Shown: one piece after another, positions 13,056-25,500 of the stretch | How positions within the stretch are numbered: position 1 is the stretch's first letter | Layout: every line of letters starts with the position of its first letter | From: Trichoplax sp. H2 | Lineage: Eukaryota; Placozoa; Uniplacotomia; Trichoplacea | DNA: 64,000 nt | Reading direction: 5' to 3' | Assembly: GCA_003344405.1 (NCBI GenBank) | Contig: NOWV01000037.1 | Span: forward strand, 434,001-498,000 | The notes under the pieces: generated by a model | Seen by the model: the letters and a program-made list of their open reading frames with translations, nothing else | The model's database searches: none | What the model was told of the DNA's origin: nothing | Program-made: the position numbers and the translations under genes

Positions 13056-15774
13056 CTTGAGATAATGCAATAGAGATGAGATAGTCCAAACTATTTATTC
13101 TTTTGATCGTTTCTCTTCAACGGAGGGTAAATTATAAATCCGGAAGGGAAACCTTGCTGTTTTATACTTTTCTGCTTCAATGACTTTCTATTTATCCGCG
13201 CTGACTAACGATTTAAACATGGAATTTTGGGATAAGCAAATTACTATCACACTCAATCAATCGGCACCATAAATGATTTATTCACTCTAACACAAAAATA
13301 CATATGCCTAATATATCGTGAAAGATATGGCATTCTACTATTAAAGTGAGATAAATACTGTATCAATTTCTTGCTATTGTAGAAATAAAACGATAAATCT
13401 TTATCTATGACGCCAACGTGGTGCCGACATGATTGGCAATGTCTATTGTTAGCACACTCAATATAAAGTATCAGATGAGTAATTTGCTATTAATAGCGCT
13501 GTGTTCCTATTTTTAATATAACGGAAAGAAAGACGGTACATCCATACGTAACAAAATAGCAATAAATCCCGCACTTCCTAAAATAGATTTGTTTTCTATA
13601 TCTTAAAGTGGATATTGCTATCTTTACTTGTTAAGTAGTTAAGTAAAATTTTTTTGAATACTGTATCCTGTATGCATTTTATTCTTACTGCCATATATAG
13701 CTAACAAGCACTAATTGAAGTTGCTATCTACTGTATAATTTCGTTCATCATTTCAATTTTATAATTACGCTGATTCTGTTACAATTAAGGTATATTTATT
13801 TGACGTTAATATCTGTTAATGTCAATCGATTTCCGCTTGTCATAGCGCAATATAGCTTGTGTATGTTATGCGGTTATTTTGTAATAATCATTAGCCATCA
13901 TTGATACTCGTATATGTATCTCTCAATCTGTAACATAATCTATGGTGAATAATTGTATGAAATACTTAATAATTGAGTTATCAACGTCATCAATTCCTCT
14001 CTTACCTTGGATAAATTTAGTTACATTTACACCGTACGTTGTAATTTGGCGCTAATCTTTAACGATGGCTACTAATTAAGATTACCTATATTATTCGTTG
14101 CAGCAGAATTTCGTAACACAAGGAGATCGTTGAATGAATTGATTGTGCTAGTAAATATAATGCATATTGCTCCTAAAATACATGCTAACTTAGGGCATAG
14201 CGCCAATTTCATTCTAGCGCTTAATACAACGATAGTGTCCAAATTTATCGCGAATTTTAAGTACTGTTAACATTTAGCCACTCTGATTTCATAATTTTAA
14301 TCCATTTCATTGGCCTACCTAACAACTTGAACTAAATTAATAAGTGTTGGTAGCCAACCATAGGTAGAATGGAAAGCTTTTATCTTACTTCTGTGGTAGA
14401 TATATTTTCATAATCCCTGTACTTAAAACAGTTTAACCAATAGAAGCACATATGTACCATAGAAATAAAGAAAGATGGTATGATATACAATATATCCTCT
14501 TGCTCCTTATTATTATTACAGTGCAATACCACGAATAGGTGGAGTCTTAACCATTTAATATTAGCAAACAATTTGTCGATTTATTATAACAGGAAAGATA
14601 GACAGTAATTAACTCTTTCAAGATGACACCTACATTAGATCACCTTTTACTGCCATTTAAATAAAGCGCATTTATTAAGCTAATACTAGACGACACAGTT
14701 TTTACAATTGTCTTTAGACACGCATTAGCTATACACCTTCAAAGACAATTTTATGGTAATGAAATTAAAATCTACATGGCTAAGATTGACATTTTTACTT
14801 ACAAGAACTAAATATCGAGATGACTTATTAAGTGCCTGAATTTGTAGAAATATTTGATAATTTATTCGTTAAGGTAATCAAAATGTTGCACTGAAATTTG
14901 GAACCTCATAAAATTGTGCTTAGTTCCTTTAAATTTCTAACATGCGTGATTATATTAATGTACGAGTATGAGATAGAAGTACTGTAACTTCTGTGGACTA
15001 CAGTAAACTGATATGTTAATCTAAGATTAATGCTAATCGCAATCAGAATGAGCTCAGTATTGCCATATTCAGCAACATACGTTTTTGATTTTCCATGAAT
15101 CGAAAATAATAATATACTCTCCCTTCCTGTTAATCGCTACCTCTCTTATTTAAAATTTTTGGAATACGCAATTTCAAATATTTTAAATATTGTGTTAACG
15201 TCGATGTTACATTAACTAACAGTCGTCGGTTTCCTAACCTGACTCGATGATAGGTTTCACTAATTGTCTTTCAAGGTATAAGGAGACTAGTTGTAATTCG
15301 AATAAAAAAAATTGTAAGGAAATTGCAATATGCATCATATTTAGTAGTATATAATGTAAAAATAATGGCGGACTCTAGCAATTATTAGTTGTTTACTAGG
15401 TATCTTAATAACTATAATAACTTCCCGCTTTTGTACGTAAGCTAAACTAGGATAATACTTGTAGATAGAATAATTTAGGTACTTTTATTACATCATGAGA
15501 CGGCTAACTTTGTGATGATTTATCTTTTGTTATGTTAATGCTTAAATTATGCTAATTTGACTGATGATCTAATTCCCCATATACATTCAAGGCTAATTAA
15601 TATAGTCGAATAGATTCTTGACCAGCTATAGGATTGGAAAACCTGTATAGCTTTAACACAGAAATTATCCTCAATGATTTCCGTCCTTTATTCCAAGTTA
15701 TAGTAGATGATTGAATTGTGCTCTCATTGATTATTTTTGATATAACGACTGCATATATATATAAACCCTAAAAC
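13056..15774. other. Intergenic, AT-rich, nothing recognised
   Basis: About 2.7 kb between the divergent starts of the secreted-protein gene and the TPR gene. Only short random open frames, no family motif. A TATATATATAAA run ends about 10 bases before the TPR start codon, too close to act as its TATA box if that ATG is used. Confidence 0.4.
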
Positions 15775-18700
15775 ATGGGTAATCGATCTTTCAAGTCTAC
15801 TATACGTATACCTCAACAAATTAAATCCCTCTTTGAAAAAGCTATAGAAAATCATCAATCCGGCAACCTTAATGAAGCCTTATCCAATTGTATACGAGTT
15901 TTGGATAAAATCCAAGCTACATCCCGGAGTACTATTGATCTTAATCGGATGCGATGTGAGATTTATCTTCTTGTTGGCGATATATATATACAACAAAGTG
16001 AATGGATAAAAGCTAAAGAATTCAATGAAAAAGGACAAGAAATGGCCGAAAAGCTACAAGAAAATGTAATCATTGTCCGATGCTTAGATCAACAAGGTGA
16101 TATTCAAAAGATGCAAGGAGATTTGAAGGGGGCATCGGATAATTATGCTAAATCATTGAGTATAAAGTTGAGTTATTTAGGCAAGGAAGACCTAGATGTC
16201 AGTAATTCATATGACCGGATAGGAAATATACATTATGCTCAATGCAGATATGACGAGGCTCTCTCTATGCATGAAAAATCACTCAAAATTCGATTATCAG
16301 CCCTTGGTCACAATCATTCTGATGTGGCCAAATCTTATAGCAATATTGGAGAAAGCTATTGGGAACAGAGTAAATATGAAGAGGCTATTTGTATGCATGA
16401 GAAATCGCTCAAAATTCGATTATCAGTTCTTGGTCTTAATCATCCTGATGTTGCTACATCATATAATAACTTGGGAAATGTCCAGGCTGATCAAGGCAAG
16501 CAGAAAGAGGCCATTTCTTTGTATGAGAAGTCGCTCAAAATTCGCTTGCAAGTTTTTGGTCATAATCACTTCGCTGTTGCTCAATCATACAATAATTTAG
16601 GAAATATCTATGCTGATCAAGGTAAGTATGAAGAGGCTATATCTATGTTTGAGAAATCACTCCAAATTCGATTGTCGATTTTTGGTCATAATCATGCAGA
16701 TGTTGCTACATCATATAACAACTTGGGAACTATATTTTATGATCAGGGCAAGCATGAAAAGGCTCTCTCTATGTATGAGAAGTCTCTCAAAATTCGATTG
16801 TCAGTCCTTTGTAGCAATCATCTCGATGTTGCCCAATCGTATAACAATATCGGTCTTATATATGGTGATCAAGGCAAGCACGAAGAAGCTATTTTTATGT
16901 ATGAGAAATCACTTAAAATTCGATTATCAGCTCTAGGTCATAATCATTGTGTCGTTGCTCAATCGCACAATAACTTGGGAAATGTCTTTGCAGATCAGGG
17001 CAAGCATGAAGAAGCTATTTCTATGTATGAGAAATCGCTTAAAATTCGATTATCACTTCTAGGTCCTAATCATGTTGCTGTTGCTACATCATATAATGAT
17101 ATGGGAACTATATATTGTGATCAAGGAAAATACGACGAGGCCATTTCTACGTTTGAGAAATCAGTCAAAATTCAGCTATCAGTTCTTGGTCCTAATCATC
17201 CTACTATAGCTCAATCCTATAACAACATCGGAAATGTATATTCTCATCAAGATAGGCACGAAGAAGCTATTTCCATGTATGAAAAGTCACTCAAAATTAA
17301 TTTACTAGTCTTTGGTCACAATCATATAAGTGTTGCTGCATCATATAATAACATGGGGAATGTCTTTAAAAATCAGAGCAAGTATAATGAAGCGGTCACT
17401 ATGTATGAGAAATCGCTCAAAATTCAACTTTCAAACTTTGGTCACGATCATCCCGATATTGCTTCATTATATAATAACATGGGGAATGTCTATGCTGATC
17501 AGGAGAAGCATGAAGAAGCGATTTCCATGTATGAGAAGTCACTTAAAGTTCGATTATCAATCCTTGAGAACAATCATCCCGATATTGCTGCATCCTATAA
17601 TAACATTGGGGTCGTTTATAGGAAGCAGACTAAATATGAAGAAGCTATTTCCATGTTTGAGAAATCGCTCGAAATACAATCATCAGCCCTGGGTTACAAT
17701 CATCCTGAAGTTGCCAAATCCTATAGCAACATGGGAAAAGTTTATTGGAAGCAGAGTAAATATGAAAATGCCATATCTATGTATGAGAAATCACTCAAAA
17801 TTCGATTGTCAACTCTTGGTAGCAATCATTCTGAAGTTGCCAAATCATATGACGACCTGGGAGAAGTCTATAGGAAGCAAAGTAAGTCTATGGAGGCTCT
17901 TTCTATGTACGAAAAGTCGCTCAAAATCCGATTATCAGTTTTTGGTCACAATCATCCTGCTTCCGCTCAGTCATATAACAACATTGGACTAGCATATTGT
18001 GATCAAGGCAAGCATGAAGAGGCCATTTCTATGTATGAGAAATCACTTAAAATTCAATTATCAGTCCTTAATCATAATCATCCTGATATTGCTATGGCTT
18101 ACGGAAACCTAGGAATTGCCTATTCTCTCCAGGCCAAATATGAAGAGGCTATTTCTATGTATAAGAAATCGCTCGAACTTCAATTGTTAGCCTTTGGTAC
18201 TAATCATCCCGATGTTGCCAAAACATATAACAACATGGGAACCGTCTATAGTGATCAGGGAAAGTATGAGGAGGCAATTTCTATGTATAATAAGTCACTC
18301 AAGATTAAGTTATCAATCTTTGATCACAATCATCCCGAAGTTGATAAATTATACAACAACATGGGGATTGTATATTTTCATCAAGATAAGCATGTAGAAG
18401 CCATTCGTATGTTTGAAAAATGCCTCAAGATTGTTCTATTGATCTTTGGCCATAATCATGAACGCGTTGCTGCAACTTATAATAATATGGGAAATGTCTA
18501 CAAAAACCAAGGCAAATATGAAGAAGCTATTTCTATGTACGAAAAGTCACTTAAAATACAAATGTCAGTTCTAGATCATAATCATCCTGATGTTGCTGCA
18601 TCATACAATAACATGGGAAATGCCTATAAAAATCAGGGCAAGCATGAAGAAGCTATTGCTATGTATGAGAAGTCTCTTAAAATTCGGTCATTAGTACTTA

Positions 18701-19962
18701 GCCACAACCATCCTGATATTGCGGCATTATATGACAACATAGGAATTGTATACTCTTGTCAAGGTAAATATGAGAAAGCTAATTCTGCGCTTGAGAAGTC
18801 ACTTAAAATTCGATTATCAGTCTATGATAGCAAGCATCCCGATATTGCAGCATCCTACAACAACATGGGCGAAGTCTACAGGCAGCAGAGCAAACATAAA
18901 GAGGCCATTTCTATGTTTGAAAAGTCACTCAAAATTCGACTATCTGTCCTTGGTGACAATCATTGCGATACTGCTGCTTCCTATAATAACATAGGAGAAG
19001 TCTATTGGAATCAGGGTAACCACGAAGAGGCTATTTATATGCATGAGAAGTCGCTCGAAATTAGATTGTCAGTTCTTGGTTGCAACCATTCCGATGTTGC
19101 TCAATCCTATAATAACATTGGCCTTGTATATTATGATCAGGGCAACTATGAAGAGGCTTTACCTATGTACCAGAAGTCACTCAAAATTCGATTATCAGTC
19201 CTTGGTCACAAACATTCCGCTGTGGCCCAATCATATAACAATATTGGAGCTGTTTACTATGCTCAAGGAAATCATGAAGAGGCTCTATCAATGTATGAGA
19301 AGTCACTTAAAATTCGATTATCTGTTCAAAGCCACAATCATCCTGATGTTGCCCAATCATATAATAACATCGGCTTTATATATTGCAATCAGGGCAGGCA
19401 TGATGAGGCTCTATCTATGTACGAAAAGTCACTTGAAATTCGATTATTAATCCTTGATGATAATCATCCCGCTATTGCCCAGTCATATGGCAACTTAGGA
19501 AATGTATATGATGATCAGGGCAAGCATGAAGAAGCGATTCCTATGTACGAAAAATCACTCAAAATTCGATTATCGGTCCTTAAAGATAATTATACCGACG
19601 TCGCTACATCACAGAATGTAAGAGCTGGGCGCTTTCGTCAGAGCAAACATGAACGGGCTATTTCTTGGTATGAGAAATCACTCGAAAATAAAGTGTCTGC
19701 TCTTGATCAAAATCACCCCGATACTGCGATGTCATACAGGAATCTTGGAAATATCTATTCTCGCCAGTGCAGGCATGAAGAGGCTATATCTATGTACGAA
19801 AAATTACTCAGAATTCAATTATCAGACTTAGGTCACAATCATCCACAAGTCGCAATATTATATTACAAGATAGGAAGTGTCTACGATAGCCAGGGCATGT
19901 ATGATGAGGCCCTATCAATGTATGAGAAATCATTTGAAATTTTATCATCGCAATCATCATAA
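15775..19962 (+). CDS. Giant kinesin-light-chain-like TPR repeat protein
   Basis: One intronless frame of 1395 residues. Residues 1-156 hold a divergent TPR-like start (MGNRSFKSTIRIPQQ). From residue 157 to the end there are 30 tandem 42-residue TPR units. The recurring motifs are EEAISMYEKSLKIRLS, GHNHPDVAxSY and NNxGNVYxDQGKH. The pattern matches the TPR_12/kinesin-light-chain/nephrocystin-3 class, which forms a right-handed superhelix that binds peptide ligands. Unit 27 is one residue short and degenerate (SQNVRAGRFRQ); unit 30 is cut after 22 residues. No NTPase, death or other effector domain is seen, so this is probably a scaffold. Partner unknown. Absence of introns contrasts with most neighbours and suggests growth by unequal recombination within one exon. 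A poly(A)-like AATAAA lies at about 20325. Confidence 0.88.
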   Translation: MGNRSFKSTIRIPQQIKSLFEKAIENHQSGNLNEALSNCIRVLDKIQATSRSTIDLNRMRCEIYLLVGDIYIQQSEWIKAKEFNEKGQEMAEKLQENVIIVRCLDQQGDIQKMQGDLKGASDNYAKSLSIKLSYLGKEDLDVSNSYDRIGNIHYAQCRYDEALSMHEKSLKIRLSALGHNHSDVAKSYSNIGESYWEQSKYEEAICMHEKSLKIRLSVLGLNHPDVATSYNNLGNVQADQGKQKEAISLYEKSLKIRLQVFGHNHFAVAQSYNNLGNIYADQGKYEEAISMFEKSLQIRLSIFGHNHADVATSYNNLGTIFYDQGKHEKALSMYEKSLKIRLSVLCSNHLDVAQSYNNIGLIYGDQGKHEEAIFMYEKSLKIRLSALGHNHCVVAQSHNNLGNVFADQGKHEEAISMYEKSLKIRLSLLGPNHVAVATSYNDMGTIYCDQGKYDEAISTFEKSVKIQLSVLGPNHPTIAQSYNNIGNVYSHQDRHEEAISMYEKSLKINLLVFGHNHISVAASYNNMGNVFKNQSKYNEAVTMYEKSLKIQLSNFGHDHPDIASLYNNMGNVYADQEKHEEAISMYEKSLKVRLSILENNHPDIAASYNNIGVVYRKQTKYEEAISMFEKSLEIQSSALGYNHPEVAKSYSNMGKVYWKQSKYENAISMYEKSLKIRLSTLGSNHSEVAKSYDDLGEVYRKQSKSMEALSMYEKSLKIRLSVFGHNHPASAQSYNNIGLAYCDQGKHEEAISMYEKSLKIQLSVLNHNHPDIAMAYGNLGIAYSLQAKYEEAISMYKKSLELQLLAFGTNHPDVAKTYNNMGTVYSDQGKYEEAISMYNKSLKIKLSIFDHNHPEVDKLYNNMGIVYFHQDKHVEAIRMFEKCLKIVLLIFGHNHERVAATYNNMGNVYKNQGKYEEAISMYEKSLKIQMSVLDHNHPDVAASYNNMGNAYKNQGKHEEAIAMYEKSLKIRSLVLSHNHPDIAALYDNIGIVYSCQGKYEKANSALEKSLKIRLSVYDSKHPDIAASYNNMGEVYRQQSKHKEAISMFEKSLKIRLSVLGDNHCDTAASYNNIGEVYWNQGNHEEAIYMHEKSLEIRLSVLGCNHSDVAQSYNNIGLVYYDQGNYEEALPMYQKSLKIRLSVLGHKHSAVAQSYNNIGAVYYAQGNHEEALSMYEKSLKIRLSVQSHNHPDVAQSYNNIGFIYCNQGRHDEALSMYEKSLEIRLLILDDNHPAIAQSYGNLGNVYDDQGKHEEAIPMYEKSLKIRLSVLKDNYTDVATSQNVRAGRFRQSKHERAISWYEKSLENKVSALDQNHPDTAMSYRNLGNIYSRQCRHEEAISMYEKLLRIQLSDLGHNHPQVAILYYKIGSVYDSQGMYDEALSMYEKSFEILSSQSS
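16243..19959 (+). repeat. 126-bp coding tandem repeat, 30 copies
   Basis: Thirty head-to-tail units of 126 bases encode the TPR array. Units differ by many point changes but keep length, except unit 27 (123 bases) and truncated unit 30. Because the unit is a multiple of three, the other frames also stay open for hundreds of bases; those are shadows. Confidence 0.9.
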
Positions 19963-19998
19963 TCCTTAGCTAGAGGTATACAGAAGCTATCAATAATT

Positions 19999-20127
19999 AA
20001 TCAAGGCAAACGTGAAGAGACTTAAAGTATTTATGAAAAATTACTTAAAGCTCTAGTATAACTGTTTGACCACAATCATCTTGATACTGTTAATCCATAT
20101 AGAAGCCTTCGATGTTTATTGTACTTA
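19999..20127 (+). pseudogene. Decayed extra TPR unit after the stop codon
   Basis: In the same frame as the TPR gene, 12 codons after its stop, the translation again reads NQGKREET, stop, SIYEKLLKALV, stop, LFDHNHLDTVNPYRSL. This matches the unit QGKHEEAISMYEKSLKI...GHNHPDVAxSY. The gene was therefore once longer and was shortened by nonsense mutation. Confidence 0.75.
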
Positions 20128-22589
20128 AAAAATTTCGATAGATCGTGATTATTTGTATTAGGTATTGAAAGCTATCAGATGTTTAGTATTTGCGAATGTT
20201 TTATAGAATGGTTAATCAACATATTTGTATTATCTATAGCGATACCACAATATAACATGGATCAAAGTCTTTATACATGAGAGGCCTATAAGGAAAATTA
20301 GAATTTTCTCTATGTTAGAGTGAAAATAAAAAGCTTACTTCATATAGTGATGTAGCAAAGTCAATTTATTAGTTATTTAATTAATGAGTTTAAAATGTAA
20401 ACTGTTAAAAGTAAAGCAATCAAAACAATAAATGATAGATGCAAATATAAAACTATAAAGACGTACTAGAATAATCAAATAACAAACTAATACTTTTAAA
20501 TAAACAACACCAATTTAATAAAACATTATAACTGCAATGAGTAGTTGAAAATATTTACAAATAGTATTCTAAAAAATTTATGTTGTGCCAATAAGAATTT
20601 TAACTTGTTTCAAGGCAAACTTCAGCACCAGCTAGAAATAACCACTCTCTTGATAGTAGATAATGCCAAGTCAGGTAAAGAAGTAATATAGATTCTTACC
20701 CCTTGTGAGGTTGATAGATCAAGAATCTTCAAAACTTTAGAAAATTAAGATTTATTAAACAAAACCTCGTTTACGAAGATACAACGTAATTGATTAGCTG
20801 AGGATCTCTAACGAGAAAGAACTATCTTACTATACTAAACTACTCGCTTACATACTTTTCCCCGTTTACAGTCTTAACACCTTACTTACTACACACTTCA
20901 GTATTAGTATCTCAAATACAGGATAGTTTATACCTTTCATGTGAAGCTCTAGTGTGAGCACTGTAGCGCTCCTCTTTAAAAGGATTACAGTTACTAAGCT
21001 AGCTATATTTAATACTTAAGCCTCTAACGAGAATATCTATCACATGTTGAACACAACATCTACGGTAGACATTACTAAATATATTATCAATTTAGAATAC
21101 AATATTACACTGTCCTACACCCCTATAATTTATTATTTTAAATCCTTTAAAATTCATGCTCCTTCCTCTAAAAAATCACGCCGTTCTCTGTAATCTAATA
21201 TGCAATATTTTTTAGATTTTGTAAAGTAAGTCTTATACTGCATAGCCGATCATGGTATGACTACGCAGTTGTTATTCACTATTAGCAATTTGAATTCCAC
21301 TATCCGCATAGATACAGTATCGAGATTTGCGATAAGGACATTCACGGGCTTTTATAACATTTAACAATATATTTCTTTGAATACGAATGCTACATTATAT
21401 CAGTTACAATCTTTTCCACTATTTTAAGACTGTAATCTTGCATATCGATTAATTAGTAGAGAGTACACTACATTAAGGGATACAAGTTACACTATAAGGA
21501 TAAGATTTGAAGTTCAAGAGCAATGATTCAGTTGGGGCAGGTATTAGTTAGCGTTCAGACTATGACTGTCCTTGATGAAATTCGTAAGTAGCGTACAAGT
21601 GAAGTCTGTGTCGATCAATATGGAGAATAAACACCGTAAGTTATTGCCACCATATGCGGTTAGAAAAGTTGCAACCCTGCTGGATCTCCATTATTTTGTA
21701 AAGTCCAGCATGATCGATAATAACACGTACGGAACTGCGATAGAAAAGGACTAAGCTAGGAAGAAGCCACTGGATGCTGTATCATAAGATAAATGCTATG
21801 GATGTCAGCTTAATAGATGCAATGGCCACTAAACCAACACAAATCACTATTACAAAATCTTGATGGATTAGGCGATGTTGAAATACTTTGGAAAGTTCTT
21901 TCAAAGTGAAATTAAAAATATCAGACAGTACTAAAAATCTACAACACAATATATTGCTTCCGTACATCAATCATCATAATTTAAAACATTTATTACACTT
22001 TAAGATAAAGCGTCCACGTATTAATTATCGATTGATATTGCAAAATAAGTTTTACCGCAAGTGTTACACACGTCAGTTTTTGTTGCTAATTAATAAAAGT
22101 ACTACCATTTAAAATCCAGGTACATTAAGCAATACATACTGATTACATAGCTTGCATTTTCTTATCTTTTAGACGGTAATATGAATACTAAGGTGGAATC
22201 GATGTAGACCCTATTTTTATTTTCAGTTTCTTAATTTCTTAAGGTACTTAAATTACAGCAAGATATAGCAAAACGATAATCTACTGTATATTAATTCAAG
22301 TTCACTGCTATACGTTAGCGATGAGAAAAAAATTGGGTTTAAATATCTATTTAATACATCATCAATGTGGATATGGCAGCCTACTCTAGCTAATTTATCA
22401 ATAGCAATAAATGAAATATAATCGTAGGATAAAAATGAAAATATCAATCCCAAATTTATATGCTACGTGCATTAACTAGGGATGCCTACTTATAAAATTT
22501 TTCGTCGTGTATGATTCAGATAATACAATCTCCAGTTTGGGCAACCTATCTTATTACTTCGAAGTATCATCTAGGTTAACACTTTATTT
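20128..22589. other. Convergent intergenic, AT-rich
   Basis: About 2.5 kb between the end of the TPR gene and the end of adducin A. No exon recognised on either strand; only short open frames (for example 21572-21754) without domain or splice context. Confidence 0.4.
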
Positions 22590-25500
22590 TTAAAATTGGG
22601 CCCATTCTGAGTAAGGTAAAAATCGAACTTTTACCTCCACCATTCCACGCAGCAATCTTTCCAGACGTTGCATGTCATCTTCTTTAGATGAAATATTGAA
22701 ACGTTGGACTTTAAAATTATGAATTTCAGTCACTTGGTGTGAATGAGTGATGCGTTCTGACTTAACTTCTGAATAGACTGCATCGGCTATTAACGGTGCA
22801 GCCACCGCAGGTAAAGCTTCTTCCATGGGTTGAACGTCCGCTTTTAAATTATCTCCTATAGATCGAATCTTTGGACCTTTTACTTCAAAATGACCAATTT
22901 TACCTACTTGATATGAAGCTGCAGCGGGTTCTGGATAAGCTGCATCGGCTATTAAAGGTGCAGCCACCGCGGGTAAAGCTTCTTCCATGGGTTGAACGTC
23001 CGCTTTTAAATCATCTTCTACAGATCGAATCTTTGGACCTTTTACTTCAAAATGACCAATTTTACCTACTTGATATGAAGCTGCAACGGGTTCTGCATGA
23101 GCTGCATCGGCTATTAAGGGTACAGCCACCGCGGGTTGAACATCCGCTTTTAAGTTATCTTCCATAGATCGAATCTTTGGACCCTTTACTTCAAAATGAC
23201 CAATTTTACCTACTTGATATGAAGCTGCATCGGCTATTAAAGGTACAGCCACCACGGGTAAAGCTTCTTCCATGGGTTGAACGTCTGCTTTTAAATCATC
23301 TTCTACAGATCGAATCTTTGGACCTTTTACTTCAAAATGACCAATTTTACCTACTTGATATGAAGCTGCAACGGGTTCTGGATGAGCTGCATCGGCTATT
23401 AAAGGTACAGCCACCACGGGTAAAGCTTCTTCCATGGGTTGAACGTCTGCTTTTAAATCATCTTCTACAGATCGAATCTTTGGACCTTTTACTTCAAAAT
23501 GACCAATTTCAGCTGCTTGATATGAAGCTGCAACGGGTTCTGGATGAGCTGCACCGGCTATTAACGGTATGGCTGCCACAGGGGAAGACTCCTTCGTATA
23601 TTGAACTTCCGCTTTCATATTATCTACATTATCAGAACAGACTAACTCTGAAATTTCGGATAATGACGGTATGCTACTGTACGGCTAATATATTGGCAAC
23701 TATATATCTAGATTTATCATCAGATTGCACTATGACTGTATTTATATCGCCAATGTGATAGCTAACGATACCTGTCTGGATTTCCGAATGTAGCTTGAAG
23801 TCCATATCAGGAACGTGATGATCTCCATCGATACTCGGAATATCGGGCTTCTCTAGGCTAATATTACCATCTAAGATATAAATTTTACTAACGTCAGTAT
23901 TATCGTTGATAGACAAACTTGCTTATCGTAAATTGAATCAATAACATACTAACCTGGCAGCACTCCTGGTAAAATTTCACCGCTACCCACATCAAATTGA
24001 CCATCCCTTGGAGATTCTTCTGGTTCTGCTTCTTTGGAATTTATTCTCGTAATCTACAAAAGTGTTAATAATACTTTAGTTATCATATCACTTCTAATGC
24101 AATCCACACTGTTAGCACGACATGTCTGCATTTAATTATTTGCCAGTTGAACGGTATTTATCTAACTCGAGATTAGCGATTGCATTAAAAATCTGTAATT
24201 AAATAATAATTATAAATTACATATCGGTATTACTATCGGTTTACAAATGCACCTTTCTAAAGAAACGACTAGCTAGTTTTGAGATTGAGACTCTTGTTTT
24301 CTTTGTTTTATCGATGCCTAATTTTAGATCATCTTCAGTTGGTTCGGTCTGTTCTTCATATTCTACCGGTATGCCATATTCAACTGCTTCTATATCAGCA
24401 TCTGCAACCATATCTGGAATTAGCAAGCTATTTGTTGCTTGAGGTGAAGGAACACTTTTTGTAACTTCTGTAGTATATAGTTGATCTCAATTAGCATTAA
24501 TGTCATTTCCCATATCAGAATTAACATTAGGTTTAACACTAGCATTTGCCAATTTCCTGCTTTACCTGTTTCGTATCTTGTAACACTTTTCAATTGTAGA
24601 GCACTACTTTCAACAGAAACCTACAAATTACAGTAAAAACACGATTGCCAATAATATTTAACTCATCACATGATTTAGTTCATCATACTTATTCATCCAT
24701 TTTTTAAATTCATACCCCAAACTCCAATTTAGACGGCTCCATTTCAGGCATATTAACTGACATCTTTTTCGCACTCGAAAATTTGCTAGAAGCACTTGAA
24801 CTTGATGCTTTAGATGAACTCGATGATGTTGAGGATGTCCTGCTGTAAACACGTGACGAGAGTATTCCTGGATGTTCTTTCTCTTCTCTATCCAGTAAAC
24901 TAAAATCAATCTTGACTGGAATTGGTTTATCTGCAGGAGCTATTTCATCTTCATGTTGTAGTGGTAACACTTCAATATCCATGTTGTTGTCCTTATCTGG
25001 TAATTCTTCTGGTAAATTTATAGTTATTTCTGGTTCTAGAATCAGATCATCAGGTACTTCTTCTACTGTTCTATCTTCAGTTTGATTAATCTCTTCTTCT
25101 ACTATTTTATTTGGTTCTTCTCTATCAAATATACTGAAATCAATCTTAACCGGTAAAGATTTAGTATCTGGAGCAATTTCCAATTCCATTTCTTGCGTCG
25201 ATTCCATATCGTCGCCAGGCATTTTATATTGGAGGTCGAGATCTTTCGGTACTTCAGCCGTAACATTGAAGTTAGTACTTAAGGTTGGTTCTACAATTCT
25301 TGTAGGCTGTTCAGGCTTGTTAAAATCGTCTTTATCTGATAAGCCTGCGGACAGTCCAAAAGCTATTTCTGGTCGGAAATTTATTTCGTCAGGTACATCT
25401 TCTACTTTCATATCTTCTATAGGACTAGTTCCTTCTTCTACAATTCCAGTAGGCTGTTCAGGCTTGTTAAAATCGTCTTTATCTGGTAAGTCTGCGGACA

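Noticed and set aside
14380-14571. 63-codon minus-strand hydrophobic frame
   Set aside because: Isolated, low complexity and without splice or family evidence.
15752-15765. TATATATATAAA as TATA box of the TPR gene
   Set aside because: It ends about ten bases before the start codon, so initiation would fall inside the coding region; the AT-rich background makes such runs common.
16235-19831. Several 60-220 codon frames inside the TPR gene in another phase
   Set aside because: Shadows kept open because the 126-base repeat is a multiple of three.
22871-23758. Plus-strand frames (MDLLLQNDQFYLLDMKLQ repeats) over adducin A
   Set aside because: Antisense shadows of the 162-base coding repeat; the minus frame joins in phase to adducin exons.
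24480-24530. In-frame TGA within apparently coding-like sequence of adducin A
   Set aside because: Splice sites at 24566 and 24467 remove this stretch as an intron with phase preserved.
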